Below are positions 31,944 through 40,546 of a stretch of 64,000 nucleotides of DNA, piece after piece. Source of the stretch: Myxococcales bacterium (lineage in GTDB: Bacteria > Myxococcota > Polyangia > Nannocystales > Nannocystaceae); the NCBI GenBank assembly GCA_016793465.1, contig JAEUJW010000072.1, positions 1 through 64,000 of the forward strand. Reading direction: 5' to 3'. The first letter of the stretch is position 1. The number at the start of each line of letters is the position of its first letter. The notes beneath the pieces were generated by a model. The model saw nothing but the letters and a program-made list of their open reading frames with translations, searched no databases and was not told the origin of the DNA. A program made the position numbers and the translations under genes.

Positions 31944-34943
31944 GTGTCGCCCCTCCGCCTCGGCCTCACCGGCGCCCTCGTCCTCGCCTCCGCCGCCTAC
32001 CTGACCCTCGGGACAGGCCCCTTCCTGCGCTGGCTCGCCGCCGCCGCCCTGCTCGTCGGCCTGGTCGAGCTGCGCCCCCTGCCCCGCCTCGCCGCCCGCC
32101 TGCCCGCGGGCCCCGCCCGCGCCCGCCTCGCCCGCCTCGCGCCCTACCTCGCGCTCGGCGTGCTCGTGCTCGTGCTGCTCGGCGAGCTCCTGCTCGGCCG
32201 CCCGCCCGCCTCGCGCGACCACGCGATCCACTACTTCCAGACCGAGCTCCTCGTGCACGACCTGCTGCCCGGCGGCCACCTGCGCGGCTGGAGCGACCGC
32301 CTCGGCAACGGCTACACCCTCGGCGACAGCTACCCGGTGCTCGGCTACCTGTGGATGGGCGCCGCCCACCTGCTGAGCCTCGGCCTCATCCCCCTGCGCG
32401 CCAGCTACGCCCTCGGCATCTTCGCCATGTGGCTGCTGGCCGCCGGCGGCGTGTTCCGCCTCGCCACCGTCGTCGCCGCCGAGGTCCTGCCTCGCGCCGG
32501 CCTCTCGACCGACCGTCAAAAATCCCCGAGCCTCGCCGCTCCGGCCTGGGCCGGCTGCCTCGGCGCCGCCCTCTGGCTGCTCGACACCGGCGCCAGCCGC
32601 GAGGGCGGCTGGGAGTACCTCATGTTCCACGGGGTCTGGCCGCAGCTGCTGGCCACCGCCCTGTGGATCTGCGCGCTGCCCGCCACCTACTCCGCCCTCC
32701 GCGAGCCGAGCCCCCGCCGCCTCGCCCTCGCCGGCGGCCTGCTCGGCCTTTCGGTGCTCGCCCACCCGTTCGCCATGCTCATGGTCGGCAGCTCCGCCGC
32801 CGCCTGGGCCGTGCTCCTCACCCTCCGCCCCCGGACCGAGGACCTGCGCGCGGCCCGCCCGAACTTCACCCGCGTCGCCGCTGACTCCGGGTCGAAACTC
32901 CCGCCCGCCTCGCTCACCCCCGACTCGGGCCCGCCCGACGCGAACCTCGTGTCCGCGACCGCCGCCCCGCTCCCCGCCGAGCCCTCCCCCGTCCACGCCC
33001 TCGACGGCCCCGGCCGCTGGCGCAGCTTCCTGCTGCTCCACGCCCTCGCCGCCGCCCTGTGCGCCGGCTGGGTCTCCGGCTTCCTCGCCAGCGCGGACAG
33101 CATGGGCCGCTCCCCGGTCCCCTGGCAGTCGTGGGGCGAGGTCGCGACCCAGCTCGTCGGCGGCGAGCTGTTCGACGCCCACCGCGCCTGGGTCGGCCCC
33201 CTGGCCCTCCTCGGCCTCGGCCTGGCCCTGCGCCGCGGCGCCCTGCTGGCCTGGCTGACCGCGGGCCTGCTGCTGGCGACTCTGGTGCTCGCCTCGGACG
33301 CCGCGATCACGGTGCTCCGCCTCGACCTGCTGGTCAGCGCCTTCAAGAACATCCAGTTCCCCCGCTACGCGATCGCGCTGAAGCCGCTGTGGTACGCCCT
33401 GGCCGGCGTCGGAGCCATGATCCTGATAGTTTGGTGGCGCCAATCGGCCACATCCACATTTTCACTGACCACTGGTCAGCATTCATCTCCTCCACCCGCC
33501 ACGCCTGCGAATTCCACCTCGACCATCGGTCGAAAATACATCTCCCGTCCGCTTGCCTGGACAGCCTGCATTCTTTTAGCCCCGATCCTCGCGGGAATCG
33601 TCGAGGACCTGAGCCGCCTCGCCCCCGTCCCGATCGGCGCCCGCAGCACCCTCGAGAGCAGCGCCACCCACGGACCGGTCGCCGCGGACCTGGAGGAGGC
33701 GCTGACCGCCGAGCAGGCCGCCGACCCCGAGAACTTCCGGGTCGCCTTCCTGCGCGGCGGCATGGGCGGAGGCACCTACCCGATCTTCGCCATCGCCGAC
33801 CTGCACGCCGGGCTCGTGCTCGACGGCCACATCCCCAGCATCAACTCGCTGTACCGCATCCGCGACCGCAACCCCGCGGTCCTGCGCGCCCTCGGCGTCA
33901 CCCACGTCGTCCACGACAAGCCGATCTCCAGGAAGGAGAAGCCCCTCGCCGACGCCCTCGAGCCGATCGTCAAAGTCGGCCACTACACCCTGGCCCGCCT
34001 GCCCGCGCGGCCGACCCCCAGGACGATCCCCGGCCTCGCCACCTGGACCGCCGACCTGCAGGTCACCCCGACCCGCCGCGAGCCCCACGCCGTCGACCTC
34101 GACGTCGACGCCGCCGGCGGCCTCAACCTGCTGCGCAGCCCCGACCGCCACTGGCGCGCCACCTTCATCCCCGCGGACGGCTCCGACCCGGAGCCCCTCG
34201 AGATGACCCCGACCAACCTGCTCGGCAACGCCGTCACCGGCACCCGCGTCGAGCTGCCCGGGCCCGGCCGCCTCGAGCTGCGCTACACCACCCCGCCCCG
34301 CGAGCGCGCGCTCGGCTGGGTCAGCCTGGCCGCCGCCCTCGTCGCCCTCGGCGCCCTGCTGCTGCGCCGCCCCCTCGAGTTCGCCGAGCGCCTGCAGACC
34401 CCGGCCGCCCGCCGGATCTCCGTCACCCTCACCGCCCTGCTCTGCGCCGCCGTGCTCGCGCTGGCCGTGCGCCGCCAGGCGCAGCAGCTCGGCCGCACCT
34501 GGGAGCCCCTCGCCCCGGGCGCCACCCTCGTCGCCGACCTCGTCGACACCGGCGCCTACGCCGTGACCATGACCCCCGCCGACCCCTGCGACGGCCTCGG
34601 CGGCAAGGACGCCCGCCACGGCTGCAGCGCCGCCCGCGACCGCCCCCGCCGCGCCCTCCTCTACCGCGACCCCTACCTCTACCGCTGCCTGTGGGTCACC
34701 GTCCCTCCGCGCGGCAGCACCACCGTGCGCTTCACCGTGCCCGACGGCGCCCGCCTCACCGGTCTCATCCAGCGCCAGACCCCCGGCGGCAAGGCCAACA
34801 AGAAGCTCCACCTCACCGTCGCCGGCAAGAAGAAATCAAACCTCAAAGACCGCCTCGAGAGGTTCGACTCCCCGATCGTCGAGCTCGCCAACGGGGCCGG
34901 CGAGTTCGAACGCGTGTGCCTGACCGCCGCCGCGGTCCGCTGA
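31944..34943 (+). CDS. Large polytopic membrane protein (GT-C/YfhO-like)
   Basis: 999 residues. About 12 hydrophobic spans fill residues 1-560 and one or two more occur near 790 and 830. A first large loop (SRDHAIHYFQTELLVHDLLPGGHLRGWSDRLGNGYTLGDSYPVLGYLW) resembles the first loop of GT-C-like membrane proteins, with Asp/His near the membrane. An extracytoplasmic domain follows the spans: GVTHVVHDKPISRKEK, HYTLARLPARP. The end is a beta domain. The role is probably handling lipid-linked sugar, but I cannot name the family. The segment 33420-33600 is notably less GC-rich than the rest. Confidence 0.72.
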   Translation: MSPLRLGLTGALVLASAAYLTLGTGPFLRWLAAAALLVGLVELRPLPRLAARLPAGPARARLARLAPYLALGVLVLVLLGELLLGRPPASRDHAIHYFQTELLVHDLLPGGHLRGWSDRLGNGYTLGDSYPVLGYLWMGAAHLLSLGLIPLRASYALGIFAMWLLAAGGVFRLATVVAAEVLPRAGLSTDRQKSPSLAAPAWAGCLGAALWLLDTGASREGGWEYLMFHGVWPQLLATALWICALPATYSALREPSPRRLALAGGLLGLSVLAHPFAMLMVGSSAAAWAVLLTLRPRTEDLRAARPNFTRVAADSGSKLPPASLTPDSGPPDANLVSATAAPLPAEPSPVHALDGPGRWRSFLLLHALAAALCAGWVSGFLASADSMGRSPVPWQSWGEVATQLVGGELFDAHRAWVGPLALLGLGLALRRGALLAWLTAGLLLATLVLASDAAITVLRLDLLVSAFKNIQFPRYAIALKPLWYALAGVGAMILIVWWRQSATSTFSLTTGQHSSPPPATPANSTSTIGRKYISRPLAWTACILLAPILAGIVEDLSRLAPVPIGARSTLESSATHGPVAADLEEALTAEQAADPENFRVAFLRGGMGGGTYPIFAIADLHAGLVLDGHIPSINSLYRIRDRNPAVLRALGVTHVVHDKPISRKEKPLADALEPIVKVGHYTLARLPARPTPRTIPGLATWTADLQVTPTRREPHAVDLDVDAAGGLNLLRSPDRHWRATFIPADGSDPEPLEMTPTNLLGNAVTGTRVELPGPGRLELRYTTPPRERALGWVSLAAALVALGALLLRRPLEFAERLQTPAARRISVTLTALLCAAVLALAVRRQAQQLGRTWEPLAPGATLVADLVDTGAYAVTMTPADPCDGLGGKDARHGCSAARDRPRRALLYRDPYLYRCLWVTVPPRGSTTVRFTVPDGARLTGLIQRQTPGGKANKKLHLTVAGKKKSNLKDRLERFDSPIVELANGAGEFERVCLTAAAVR
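32000..32017. repeat. Dyad repeat copy in the large membrane protein gene
   Basis: CCTGACC-ctcg-GGACAGG. The central pair is A-A; the other six pairs hold. Confidence 0.6.
33465..33479. repeat. Short-loop dyad in a low-GC patch
   Basis: CTGACC-act-GGTCAG, a perfect palindrome related to the dyad family but with a 3-nt centre. Confidence 0.45.
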
Positions 34944-34946
34944 AGC

Positions 34947-35984
34947 TCACTCCGCCCGCAGCATCGACCAGCCCACGCTGACCTCGCGCAGCGCCGGCCC
35001 CATCAGCCGCACCGAGTACAGCCCCGGCTCGAGGAACGCCCGCGTCGCCTCGCTGTTCGACCACGCCCACGTCGCCCCGCCGCACCCGCCTCCGCACGGC
35101 GCCAGCGTCACCCACACGCCCCCGCCCTCGGAGATCGCCGCCACGTCGAACCACCCGCCCCGCTCGACCGCCACCGTCCTGAAGACGATCGCCGTGTCCC
35201 CCGAGTACGGCCCGATCACGTCGTCCTGCGCGCACGCCAGCTCGCGGTGCTCCGCCAGCCACTCTCCGTCCCACGCCACCGTCGGCGCCGCGCACTCGAG
35301 CAGCATCGCCGTCCACACCCGACCCGGACAGGCCGCCCGCGCCGCCTCGAACGCCGCCACGCTCTCCTCCAGCGACACATTTAAAAATTCACGCAGCGCC
35401 CGGTCGACCCGCCCCGCGCTCGCGCGACGCGGCAGCTCGTCGATCACCCGCAGCACGTCGGCGACCCCGTGCCGCTCGACCAGGAACCGCACGAACGCCC
35501 CCGCCACCAGATAGTCGACGTCCCGCGACTCCTCCGCCTCGAGCGTCTCCCACACCGCGCCCTCGCCCCCGTCCCACACGTCGTACGCGCCGAGCCCCTC
35601 GAACGCCGTCGCCAGCCCCTCGGCGAAGAACGGCGGCGCCCGCCCGAAGTCCCGCGCCAGGTTGTGCACGAACTCGTGGTTGAGCGGCGCCTGGTAGCTG
35701 AACGCCTCCCGCCCGCGCGCGCACCCGCCGCTCGGGTACGAGCAGCCCGTGCGCGCGTAGTAGTCCTCCTCGTCGACCCAGTAGTACGTGAAGCGGTCGC
35801 CCCCCGTCGGCGCCGCCACCCCGAACTCCGCCGCCGCCGCCGCGATGAACGCGTCCATGTGGCTCAGCGTCCCGCCGCACAGCTCGAGCCCCGCGTCCGC
35901 CGCCACCCGCACGTGCGCGCCCTCGACCGTCACCTCCGGCAACCCGCACCCCGCACACACGAGCGCGAGCCCCCACCGCCGCAT
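34947..35984 (-). CDS. HExxH metallopeptidase-like lipoprotein
   Basis: 345 residues. The signal MRRWGLALVCAGCGLPE has a lipobox. The zinc motif NHEFVHN (HExxH) lies near 120 and is followed by FFAEGLATAFEG, whose Glu fits the third gluzincin ligand. A helical domain follows (DYLVAGAFVRFLVERHGVADVLRVIDELP), then a C-terminal beta domain (VWVTLAPCGGGCGGATW). It is a likely secreted peptidase; the substrate is unknown. The frame stays open through two upstream copies of the start region (ATG 36050 and 36116), but only ATG 35984 yields a signal peptide. The 36116 ATG overlaps the stop of the FG-GAP gene. Confidence 0.8.
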   Translation of the reverse strand: MRRWGLALVCAGCGLPEVTVEGAHVRVAADAGLELCGGTLSHMDAFIAAAAAEFGVAAPTGGDRFTYYWVDEEDYYARTGCSYPSGGCARGREAFSYQAPLNHEFVHNLARDFGRAPPFFAEGLATAFEGLGAYDVWDGGEGAVWETLEAEESRDVDYLVAGAFVRFLVERHGVADVLRVIDELPRRASAGRVDRALREFLNVSLEESVAAFEAARAACPGRVWTAMLLECAAPTVAWDGEWLAEHRELACAQDDVIGPYSGDTAIVFRTVAVERGGWFDVAAISEGGGVWVTLAPCGGGCGGATWAWSNSEATRAFLEPGLYSVRLMGPALREVSVGWSMLRAE

Positions 35985-36160
35985 CACGGCCCCTGCCTCA
36001 CGACCGTCACCTCGCCCGGTCCCGTCGGCACCGCCCCACCACCGCCGCATCACGGCCCCTGCCTCACGACCGTCACCTCGCCCGGCCCCGTCGGCACCGC
36101 CCCACCACCGCCGCATCACGGCCCCTGCCTCACGACCGTCACCTCGCCCGGCCCCGTCAG
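35982..36160 (-). repeat. 66-bp tandem triplication of a gene junction
   Basis: Two full 66-bp units (35982-36047, 36048-36113) and a third that continues into the end of the FG-GAP gene before diverging near 36160. Each unit holds the last codons of the FG-GAP frame, its TGA and the overlapping ATG of the peptidase gene. Because 66 is divisible by three, all three ATGs (36116, 36050, 35984) are in frame. Confidence 0.9.
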
Positions 36161-39100
36161 CACCACCTCGCGGACCCCGTCCCCGTCCATGTCCATGGCC
36201 CGCACCGCCCGCGCACGCGCCGGCAGCACCTCCTCCGTGAAGCTGAACGCGCCGCTCCCCGACCCGCGCCCGACCGCCAGCGTCACCTCTCCATCTCGCT
36301 GGTGCGCCCCCTGACCGACCATCAGCAGCTCGACAGTCCCGTCCCCCTCGAGGTCCGCCAGCGCCACCCCCTCGACGTTCGCCCCCAGCCGCCCCGGCAC
36401 GCCCGCGACCTTCGTCCCGCCGCCGAACGCGAACATCGCCGTCGACGACCGCACCGCCGCCACGTCCTGCCGCCCGTCGTGATCGACATCACCGAGCGCG
36501 TACGTGCTCGGCGACACATCCGTCCGCCACCACGAGGCCGCCGGCGCCAGCGCCCCGCCGCCGAGCCCGCGACCGAGCATCAACCCCTCGGCCGTCCACC
36601 ACAACAGGTCCTGCGCGCCGTCCCCGTCCATGTCGACCACCCGCCCCGCGTAGAGCCGCTCCGGCGCGTCCGCCACCCGCTCGCCGTCCGCGAACGTCCC
36701 GTCGCCTCGCCCGCGCAGCAGCACCAGCCCGAGCTCCGGCGCGAACGCGACGAGGTCCCGCACCCCGTCACCGTCGACCTCCCCGACCGCCAGTCTCACG
36801 TCCGTCTGCGGCCAGTGCGTCAGCGTCTCGCTCGCGACTTCATCGCCGTCGTCGAACCTCAACCGCCGCAGCTCGGTCCGCCACCGCGCCACCGGCCGCA
36901 CCGCCACCAGCACGTCCTCCTCGCCGTCGCCGTCGAAGTCCGCGAGCGCCGCGCTGTTGACCGACCCGCCCGCCAGCGCCTCCTCGCGGCTGAACTGCCG
37001 CTGCACGCCGAACCCGCCGTCGCCGTCGCCGTACGCCAGCGTCACCCCGAACGAGTACGCGAACATGTCGCGCGCCCCGTCCCCGTCGAGATCTGCGAAC
37101 TGCGGCCCCGCACCGCCGAACCGCCGCACCGGCAGCTCGATGAGCCCCGGCCCGAGCCCCACCTTGTAGCCCGCCGTCACCTGGTCGCCCCCGCCGCTCC
37201 AGACGTCCGGCACCGCGTCGCCGTCGAGCCGCGCGAACTCCACCTGCGCCGCCTTCGGCAGCCGCACGCTCCCCCACGCCGACCACCGCTCGTCCTTGCG
37301 CAGCCACGGCGTCAGCACCCCCGCGCCCTCGCCGACCCACCCGCGCCGCGCCAGCAGGTCGAGCGCCCCGTCGCCGTCCAGATCCGCGGTCGTCACCGCC
37401 TCGCACCCGTGCTCGCCGAGCCGCTCGCGCGCCGTCGCCTCGCCGAGCAGGTCCATCACCACCACCAGCTCCGAGCCCGAACACAGCGCTCCGTCGAGCC
37501 GCTCGTCGCCGTCGAGGTCCGCCATCGCCACCGCCGCGAGCCCCTGCAACCGCACCAGCCCCCGAACCTCCGCCTCCCCCAGCACATCATCGATAATCGT
37601 CAGCCGCTCGTCGACGCTCGCCAGCAGCGCCCGCCGCCCCGCGACCTCGACGCCCTGCAAGAACCCGACCCGGCCCGCCAGCGGCACGGTCGCCACCCCC
37701 ACGGATCCTCCCGGCACGAAGCTGTGCACCTCGAGCACGCTGCCGTCGCCGGACGGCCGCACCCCGACGGCCTGCGCCACGCCGTCCATCCCGACGTCCT
37801 CGACGATCATCGTCGTGAACGACAGCGACGGCAGGGCCCACGACGCCGCCTCGAACCCCGACGGCCGGTTGAGGAACACCTGCGCCCCCGACGCCCCGAC
37901 GAGCACGACGTCCCGCGCCGCGTCGCCGTCGATGTCCCGCGCGAACCCCCACTGCACGAGCTCCATCCCCGGCGCCATCACCAGCTCCGCCACCAGCTCC
38001 CCGCCCCGCCACAGCCCCCAGCTCCCCGGCGTCGCCTCGCTGCCAGCTACAACTATTAACGGTCGCAAGATCTCGTCGACCCCGTCGCCGTCGACATCGA
38101 CCGCATGACCAAAATCAAAATAATCAGAGGTGTCGCCCGCCGCGGCCGGCGGATTCACCCGCCACAGCGGGTCGAGCTGCACGCCCACGCCCGGCACCAG
38201 CCCGCCGATCCCGTCGGCTCCGCTGACGATCGGCTCCTCGCGACCGTCGCCGTCGAGGTCCCCCGTCGCCAGCGCCGAGCCGCCGAGCATCAGCGTGCCC
38301 TCGGCGACCATGCCCCGCCGCGGATCCACCACGCGCACACCACCTGTCTCCGGGGACAGCACCGCCAGCGCCCGCGCGCCGCCCCACCGCAGCGACGCCA
38401 GCGCGCGAGGGACCGGCCCCGCCGGCCAGCGCGCCTGCTCGCGCACGCCGCCGGCGCCGTCGCCGAACAGCACGCTGACGGTCCCCATCAACGCGTCGGC
38501 CGAGGCCAGATCCACCGCTCCGTCGTCGTCCAGATCTTCGACCACCACCGCATGCGGCGCCGCCCCGACCGCGTGCAGCGCCCCGGGCGCCAGCCCGCCG
38601 CGCCCGTCCCCGAGCAGCACCTGCAGCGCCCCGCGATCCGCCAGCGCCACCACCACGTCGAGCGCGCCGTCGCCGTCGACGTCGCCCGCCGCCAGCCCCC
38701 GCGGACCCGGCCCCACCGCGACGCGCGTCACCTCTCCTCCGCGCACCACGCTGACGAACCCGTCCGCGTCGACGCTCACGAGCTCCGCCGCGCCCGCGCC
38801 GTCGAGGTCCGCCGCGATCACCCCGCGCGGCCCGTCCCCCACCTTCGTCGACCTCGCGACCTCCACGAACCCTCGCCCGCCGCGCCCGCGCAGCACCGCC
38901 ACCGCGTCGTCGTCAGGCGCCGCCGTAATTAAATCCACGAACCCGTCGCCGTCCGCGTCGGCCACGGCGACGCCCGCCACCGTCGACGCCACCGACCACG
39001 TCGTCGCCGTCCCGCCGAGCGTCCGCTCCGCGCCCCACACCACCGACACCGTGCCGCGCGCGTGGCTGGCCGCGACGAGGTCCTGCTGCCCGTCCCCGTC

Positions 39101-39256
39101 GACATCGACCCACAGCAGCGACTCCGGCGCGAAGCCCCAGCGGGTCTGCCTGGCCTCCGCGACCGCCAGGCAGGCCGCTCCGCGCGCGCACGGCGGCGGC
39201 TCGCAGCCGACCCCGACCAGCAAGATCCCCGCGCAGAGGCCGTTCCGGGCCGCCAT
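36116..39256 (-). CDS. FG-GAP/VCBS repeat surface lipoprotein
   Basis: 1046 residues. The signal MAARNGLCAGILLVGVGCEPP has a lipobox and a short Cys cluster follows. The rest is some twenty repeats of the integrin-like type, each with a calcium-binding loop: VDVDGDGQQDLV, ADADGDGFVDLI, GDVDGDGALDVV, EDLDDDGAVDLA, ADLDGDERLDGA, ADFDGDGEEDVL, VDMDGDGAQDLL, GDVDHDGRQDVA and MDMDGDGVREVV near the end. It probably folds into two or three beta-propellers outside the cell. Start ATG 39256 is 7 nt after TATGAT. Its stop overlaps the (duplicated) peptidase start, so the two were or are co-expressed. Confidence 0.88.
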   Translation of the reverse strand: MAARNGLCAGILLVGVGCEPPPCARGAACLAVAEARQTRWGFAPESLLWVDVDGDGQQDLVAASHARGTVSVVWGAERTLGGTATTWSVASTVAGVAVADADGDGFVDLITAAPDDDAVAVLRGRGGRGFVEVARSTKVGDGPRGVIAADLDGAGAAELVSVDADGFVSVVRGGEVTRVAVGPGPRGLAAGDVDGDGALDVVVALADRGALQVLLGDGRGGLAPGALHAVGAAPHAVVVEDLDDDGAVDLASADALMGTVSVLFGDGAGGVREQARWPAGPVPRALASLRWGGARALAVLSPETGGVRVVDPRRGMVAEGTLMLGGSALATGDLDGDGREEPIVSGADGIGGLVPGVGVQLDPLWRVNPPAAAGDTSDYFDFGHAVDVDGDGVDEILRPLIVVAGSEATPGSWGLWRGGELVAELVMAPGMELVQWGFARDIDGDAARDVVLVGASGAQVFLNRPSGFEAASWALPSLSFTTMIVEDVGMDGVAQAVGVRPSGDGSVLEVHSFVPGGSVGVATVPLAGRVGFLQGVEVAGRRALLASVDERLTIIDDVLGEAEVRGLVRLQGLAAVAMADLDGDERLDGALCSGSELVVVMDLLGEATARERLGEHGCEAVTTADLDGDGALDLLARRGWVGEGAGVLTPWLRKDERWSAWGSVRLPKAAQVEFARLDGDAVPDVWSGGGDQVTAGYKVGLGPGLIELPVRRFGGAGPQFADLDGDGARDMFAYSFGVTLAYGDGDGGFGVQRQFSREEALAGGSVNSAALADFDGDGEEDVLVAVRPVARWRTELRRLRFDDGDEVASETLTHWPQTDVRLAVGEVDGDGVRDLVAFAPELGLVLLRGRGDGTFADGERVADAPERLYAGRVVDMDGDGAQDLLWWTAEGLMLGRGLGGGALAPAASWWRTDVSPSTYALGDVDHDGRQDVAAVRSSTAMFAFGGGTKVAGVPGRLGANVEGVALADLEGDGTVELLMVGQGAHQRDGEVTLAVGRGSGSGAFSFTEEVLPARARAVRAMDMDGDGVREVVLTGPGEVTVVRQGP
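38343..38360. repeat. Dyad repeat copy in the FG-GAP gene
   Basis: CCTGTCT-ccgg-GGACAGC; minus-strand codons VLSPETG. One stem pair is a wobble. Confidence 0.45.
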
Positions 39257-39263
39257 TCGCCCC

Positions 39264-39269
39264 ATCATA
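39264..39269 (-). promoter_or_regulatory. -10 element of the FG-GAP gene
   Basis: TATGAT on the minus strand, one base off the sigma-70 consensus TATAAT, 7 nt before ATG 39256. Confidence 0.55.
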
Positions 39270-39307
39270 GCCGCCCCGCGCGCTGGACACCCGCACGCCA
39301 CCTCGGG

Positions 39308-39313
39308 TACCGT
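39308..39313 (+). promoter_or_regulatory. -10 element of exbD-like
   Basis: TACCGT, 9 nt before ATG 39323. Confidence 0.45.
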
Positions 39314-39322
39314 CGGGGCACC

Positions 39323-39745
39323 ATGGCAGTCAGCGTCGGCGGCGATGAAGGCGGTGCGATGTGCGAGATCAACGTGACCCCCATGGTCGACGTCCTCCTC
39401 TGCCTGCTCATCATCTTCATGGTCGCCACCCCGCCGCCGGCCAACACGCAGATGCCGCTCGACATCCCGACGGCCCCGACCACCGCCCCGCCGGCCAACG
39501 ACCCCACGGCCACCCTGCTCATCAGCATCGACGCCGCCGGCCGGGCCACCCTCGGCAACCAGCCGCTGAGCGCCGACTACACCGCCATGGTCGCCGAGCT
39601 GAAGGCCAACCCGAAGCTGCAGAACGACGGCAAGTGTGCCATCGACGCGGCCAAGGGCGTCACCTACGGCCAGGTCATCCGCGTCATGGGGGCCGCGCAC
39701 GAGGCCGGCGTCACCTCGGTCGGCATCGCCTCCGACCGCCTTTGA
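39323..39745 (+). CDS. ExbD/TolR-family biopolymer transport protein
   Basis: 140 residues, the family length. [24 protein letters not shown] holds the single membrane span with the Asp that lines the proton path in ExbD/TolR. A periplasmic domain follows ([67 protein letters not shown]). With ExbB/TolQ it forms a proton-driven motor for TonB- or Tol-like machines. No exbB, tonB or tolA gene lies next to it, so it must work with subunits encoded elsewhere. The divergent neighbour is the FG-GAP gene. Confidence 0.9.
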   Translation: MAVSVGGDEGGAMCEINVTPMVDVLLCLLIIFMVATPPPANTQMPLDIPTAPTTAPPANDPTATLLISIDAAGRATLGNQPLSADYTAMVAELKANPKLQNDGKCAIDAAKGVTYGQVIRVMGAAHEAGVTSVGIASDRL

Positions 39746-39786
39746 TGGCCCCCGCTCCGAGCTTGCGGGCCCGCCCGTCCTCGCGG

Positions 39787-39807
39787 TAGCTTCCCGCGCG
39801 CAGGAGG
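39787..39807 (+). promoter_or_regulatory. -10 element and strong RBS of mscL
   Basis: TAGCTT (39787-39792), then AGGAGG (39802-39807) 5 nt before ATG 39813. It is one of the few starts with a full Shine-Dalgarno sequence. Confidence 0.6.
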
Positions 39808-39812
39808 CAGCC

Positions 39813-40217
39813 ATGGGCTTTATCTCGGAATTCAAGGAGTTCGCGGTCAAGGGCAACGTCGTCGACCTCGCGGTCGGCGTCATCATCGGCGCCGCGTTCG
39901 GCAAGATCGTCTCCTCGTTCGTCGCCGACATCGTCACGCCGCTGCTGTCCCTCCTCACCGGCGGCCACGACTTCAGCAGACTCGGCGTCGTCCTGCGCGC
40001 CGACCCCGACCCGGCCAAGACCGTCGTGCTCAAGTACGGCGTGTTCCTGCAGAGCGTGTTCGACTTCTTCCTGGTGGCCCTGGCGATCTTCGTCGCCATC
40101 AAGGCGATCAACCGCCTGAAGCGCGAGCAGCCGGCGCCGCCGCCTCCGCCGCCGCCGGGCCCGACGCCCACCGAGGTCTTGCTCGTCGAGATCCGCGACC
40201 TGCTGCGAACCCGCTGA
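39813..40217 (+). CDS. mscL: Large-conductance mechanosensitive channel
   Basis: 134 residues. The N-terminal helix and first span [41 protein letters not shown] are canonical MscL. The second span is [25 protein letters not shown], then KREQ, a Pro-rich linker (PPPPPPPG) and the C-terminal bundle helix [12 protein letters not shown]. As a homopentamer it opens under membrane tension and releases solutes during osmotic downshock. A strong RBS precedes the gene and a terminator hairpin follows at 40231, so it is a single-gene unit. Confidence 0.97.
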   Translation: MGFISEFKEFAVKGNVVDLAVGVIIGAAFGKIVSSFVADIVTPLLSLLTGGHDFSRLGVVLRADPDPAKTVVLKYGVFLQSVFDFFLVALAIFVAIKAINRLKREQPAPPPPPPPGPTPTEVLLVEIRDLLRTR

Positions 40218-40432
40218 GCCCCCGCGCGGTCGACCCTCCGGGCCCGCGCCGGAGGGTCGTCGCTGCGATCCTCAATCGTCATTCGTCGGTCGCCGCGACC
40301 CTCGGCGCCGGCTCGCGTTCGCATCACCGCGTCCGCACGCCGCGACGAACAGCCGGCCCCGCGACCGGCCTGGCGTCGTCACGCGCGCTCGCACTCCCCG
40401 GAAAAATTCCAACGTGTGCAACAACTTGCCTG
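40218..40432. other. Start of the 329-bp gap between mscL and the NTF2-like gene
   Basis: The full gap is 40218-40546. It holds the mscL terminator (40231-40259), a stretch with no recognised gene, a less GC-rich segment from about 40400, and then the promoter and hairpin leader listed below. Minus-strand frames across it are Arg/Pro-rich and look like noise. Confidence 0.5.
40231..40259 (+). terminator. mscL terminator hairpin
   Basis: CGACCCTCCGG (40231-40241), loop gcccgcg, and exact complement (40249-40259): an 11-bp perfect stem 14 nt after the stop, without a T-tract. Confidence 0.65.
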
Positions 40433-40462
40433 TTGACACCAATCTGGACATCACAGTATAGG
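40433..40462 (+). promoter_or_regulatory. Canonical sigma-70-like promoter
   Basis: TTGACA (40433-40438), an 18-nt spacer and TATAGG (40457-40462). It is the best -35/-10 pair in the window. It would give an mRNA leader of about 77 nt before ATG 40547, unlike the near-leaderless genes around it. Confidence 0.65.
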
Positions 40463-40500
40463 CCACCCACAACTACATGAATGGTCGTCGGGTCGTATGT

Positions 40501-40516
40501 CGGGCGCTCTCGCCCG
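40501..40516 (+). promoter_or_regulatory. Hairpin in the leader of the NTF2-like gene
   Basis: CGGGCG-ctct-CGCCCG, followed by a second GC palindrome (cccgcggg) and then a T/G-rich run and the GGGGGGTGG ahead of ATG 40547. The layout could serve as an attenuator or RNA-stability element. Confidence 0.4.
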
Positions 40517-40546
40517 CGGCCCGCGGGTTTGTGATTGGGGGGTGGT

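Noticed and set aside
39256..40327. A 5' extension of the FG-GAP frame to 40327
   Set aside because: It has no signal peptide, crosses the exbD-like and mscL genes, and places the true lipoprotein signal in the interior.
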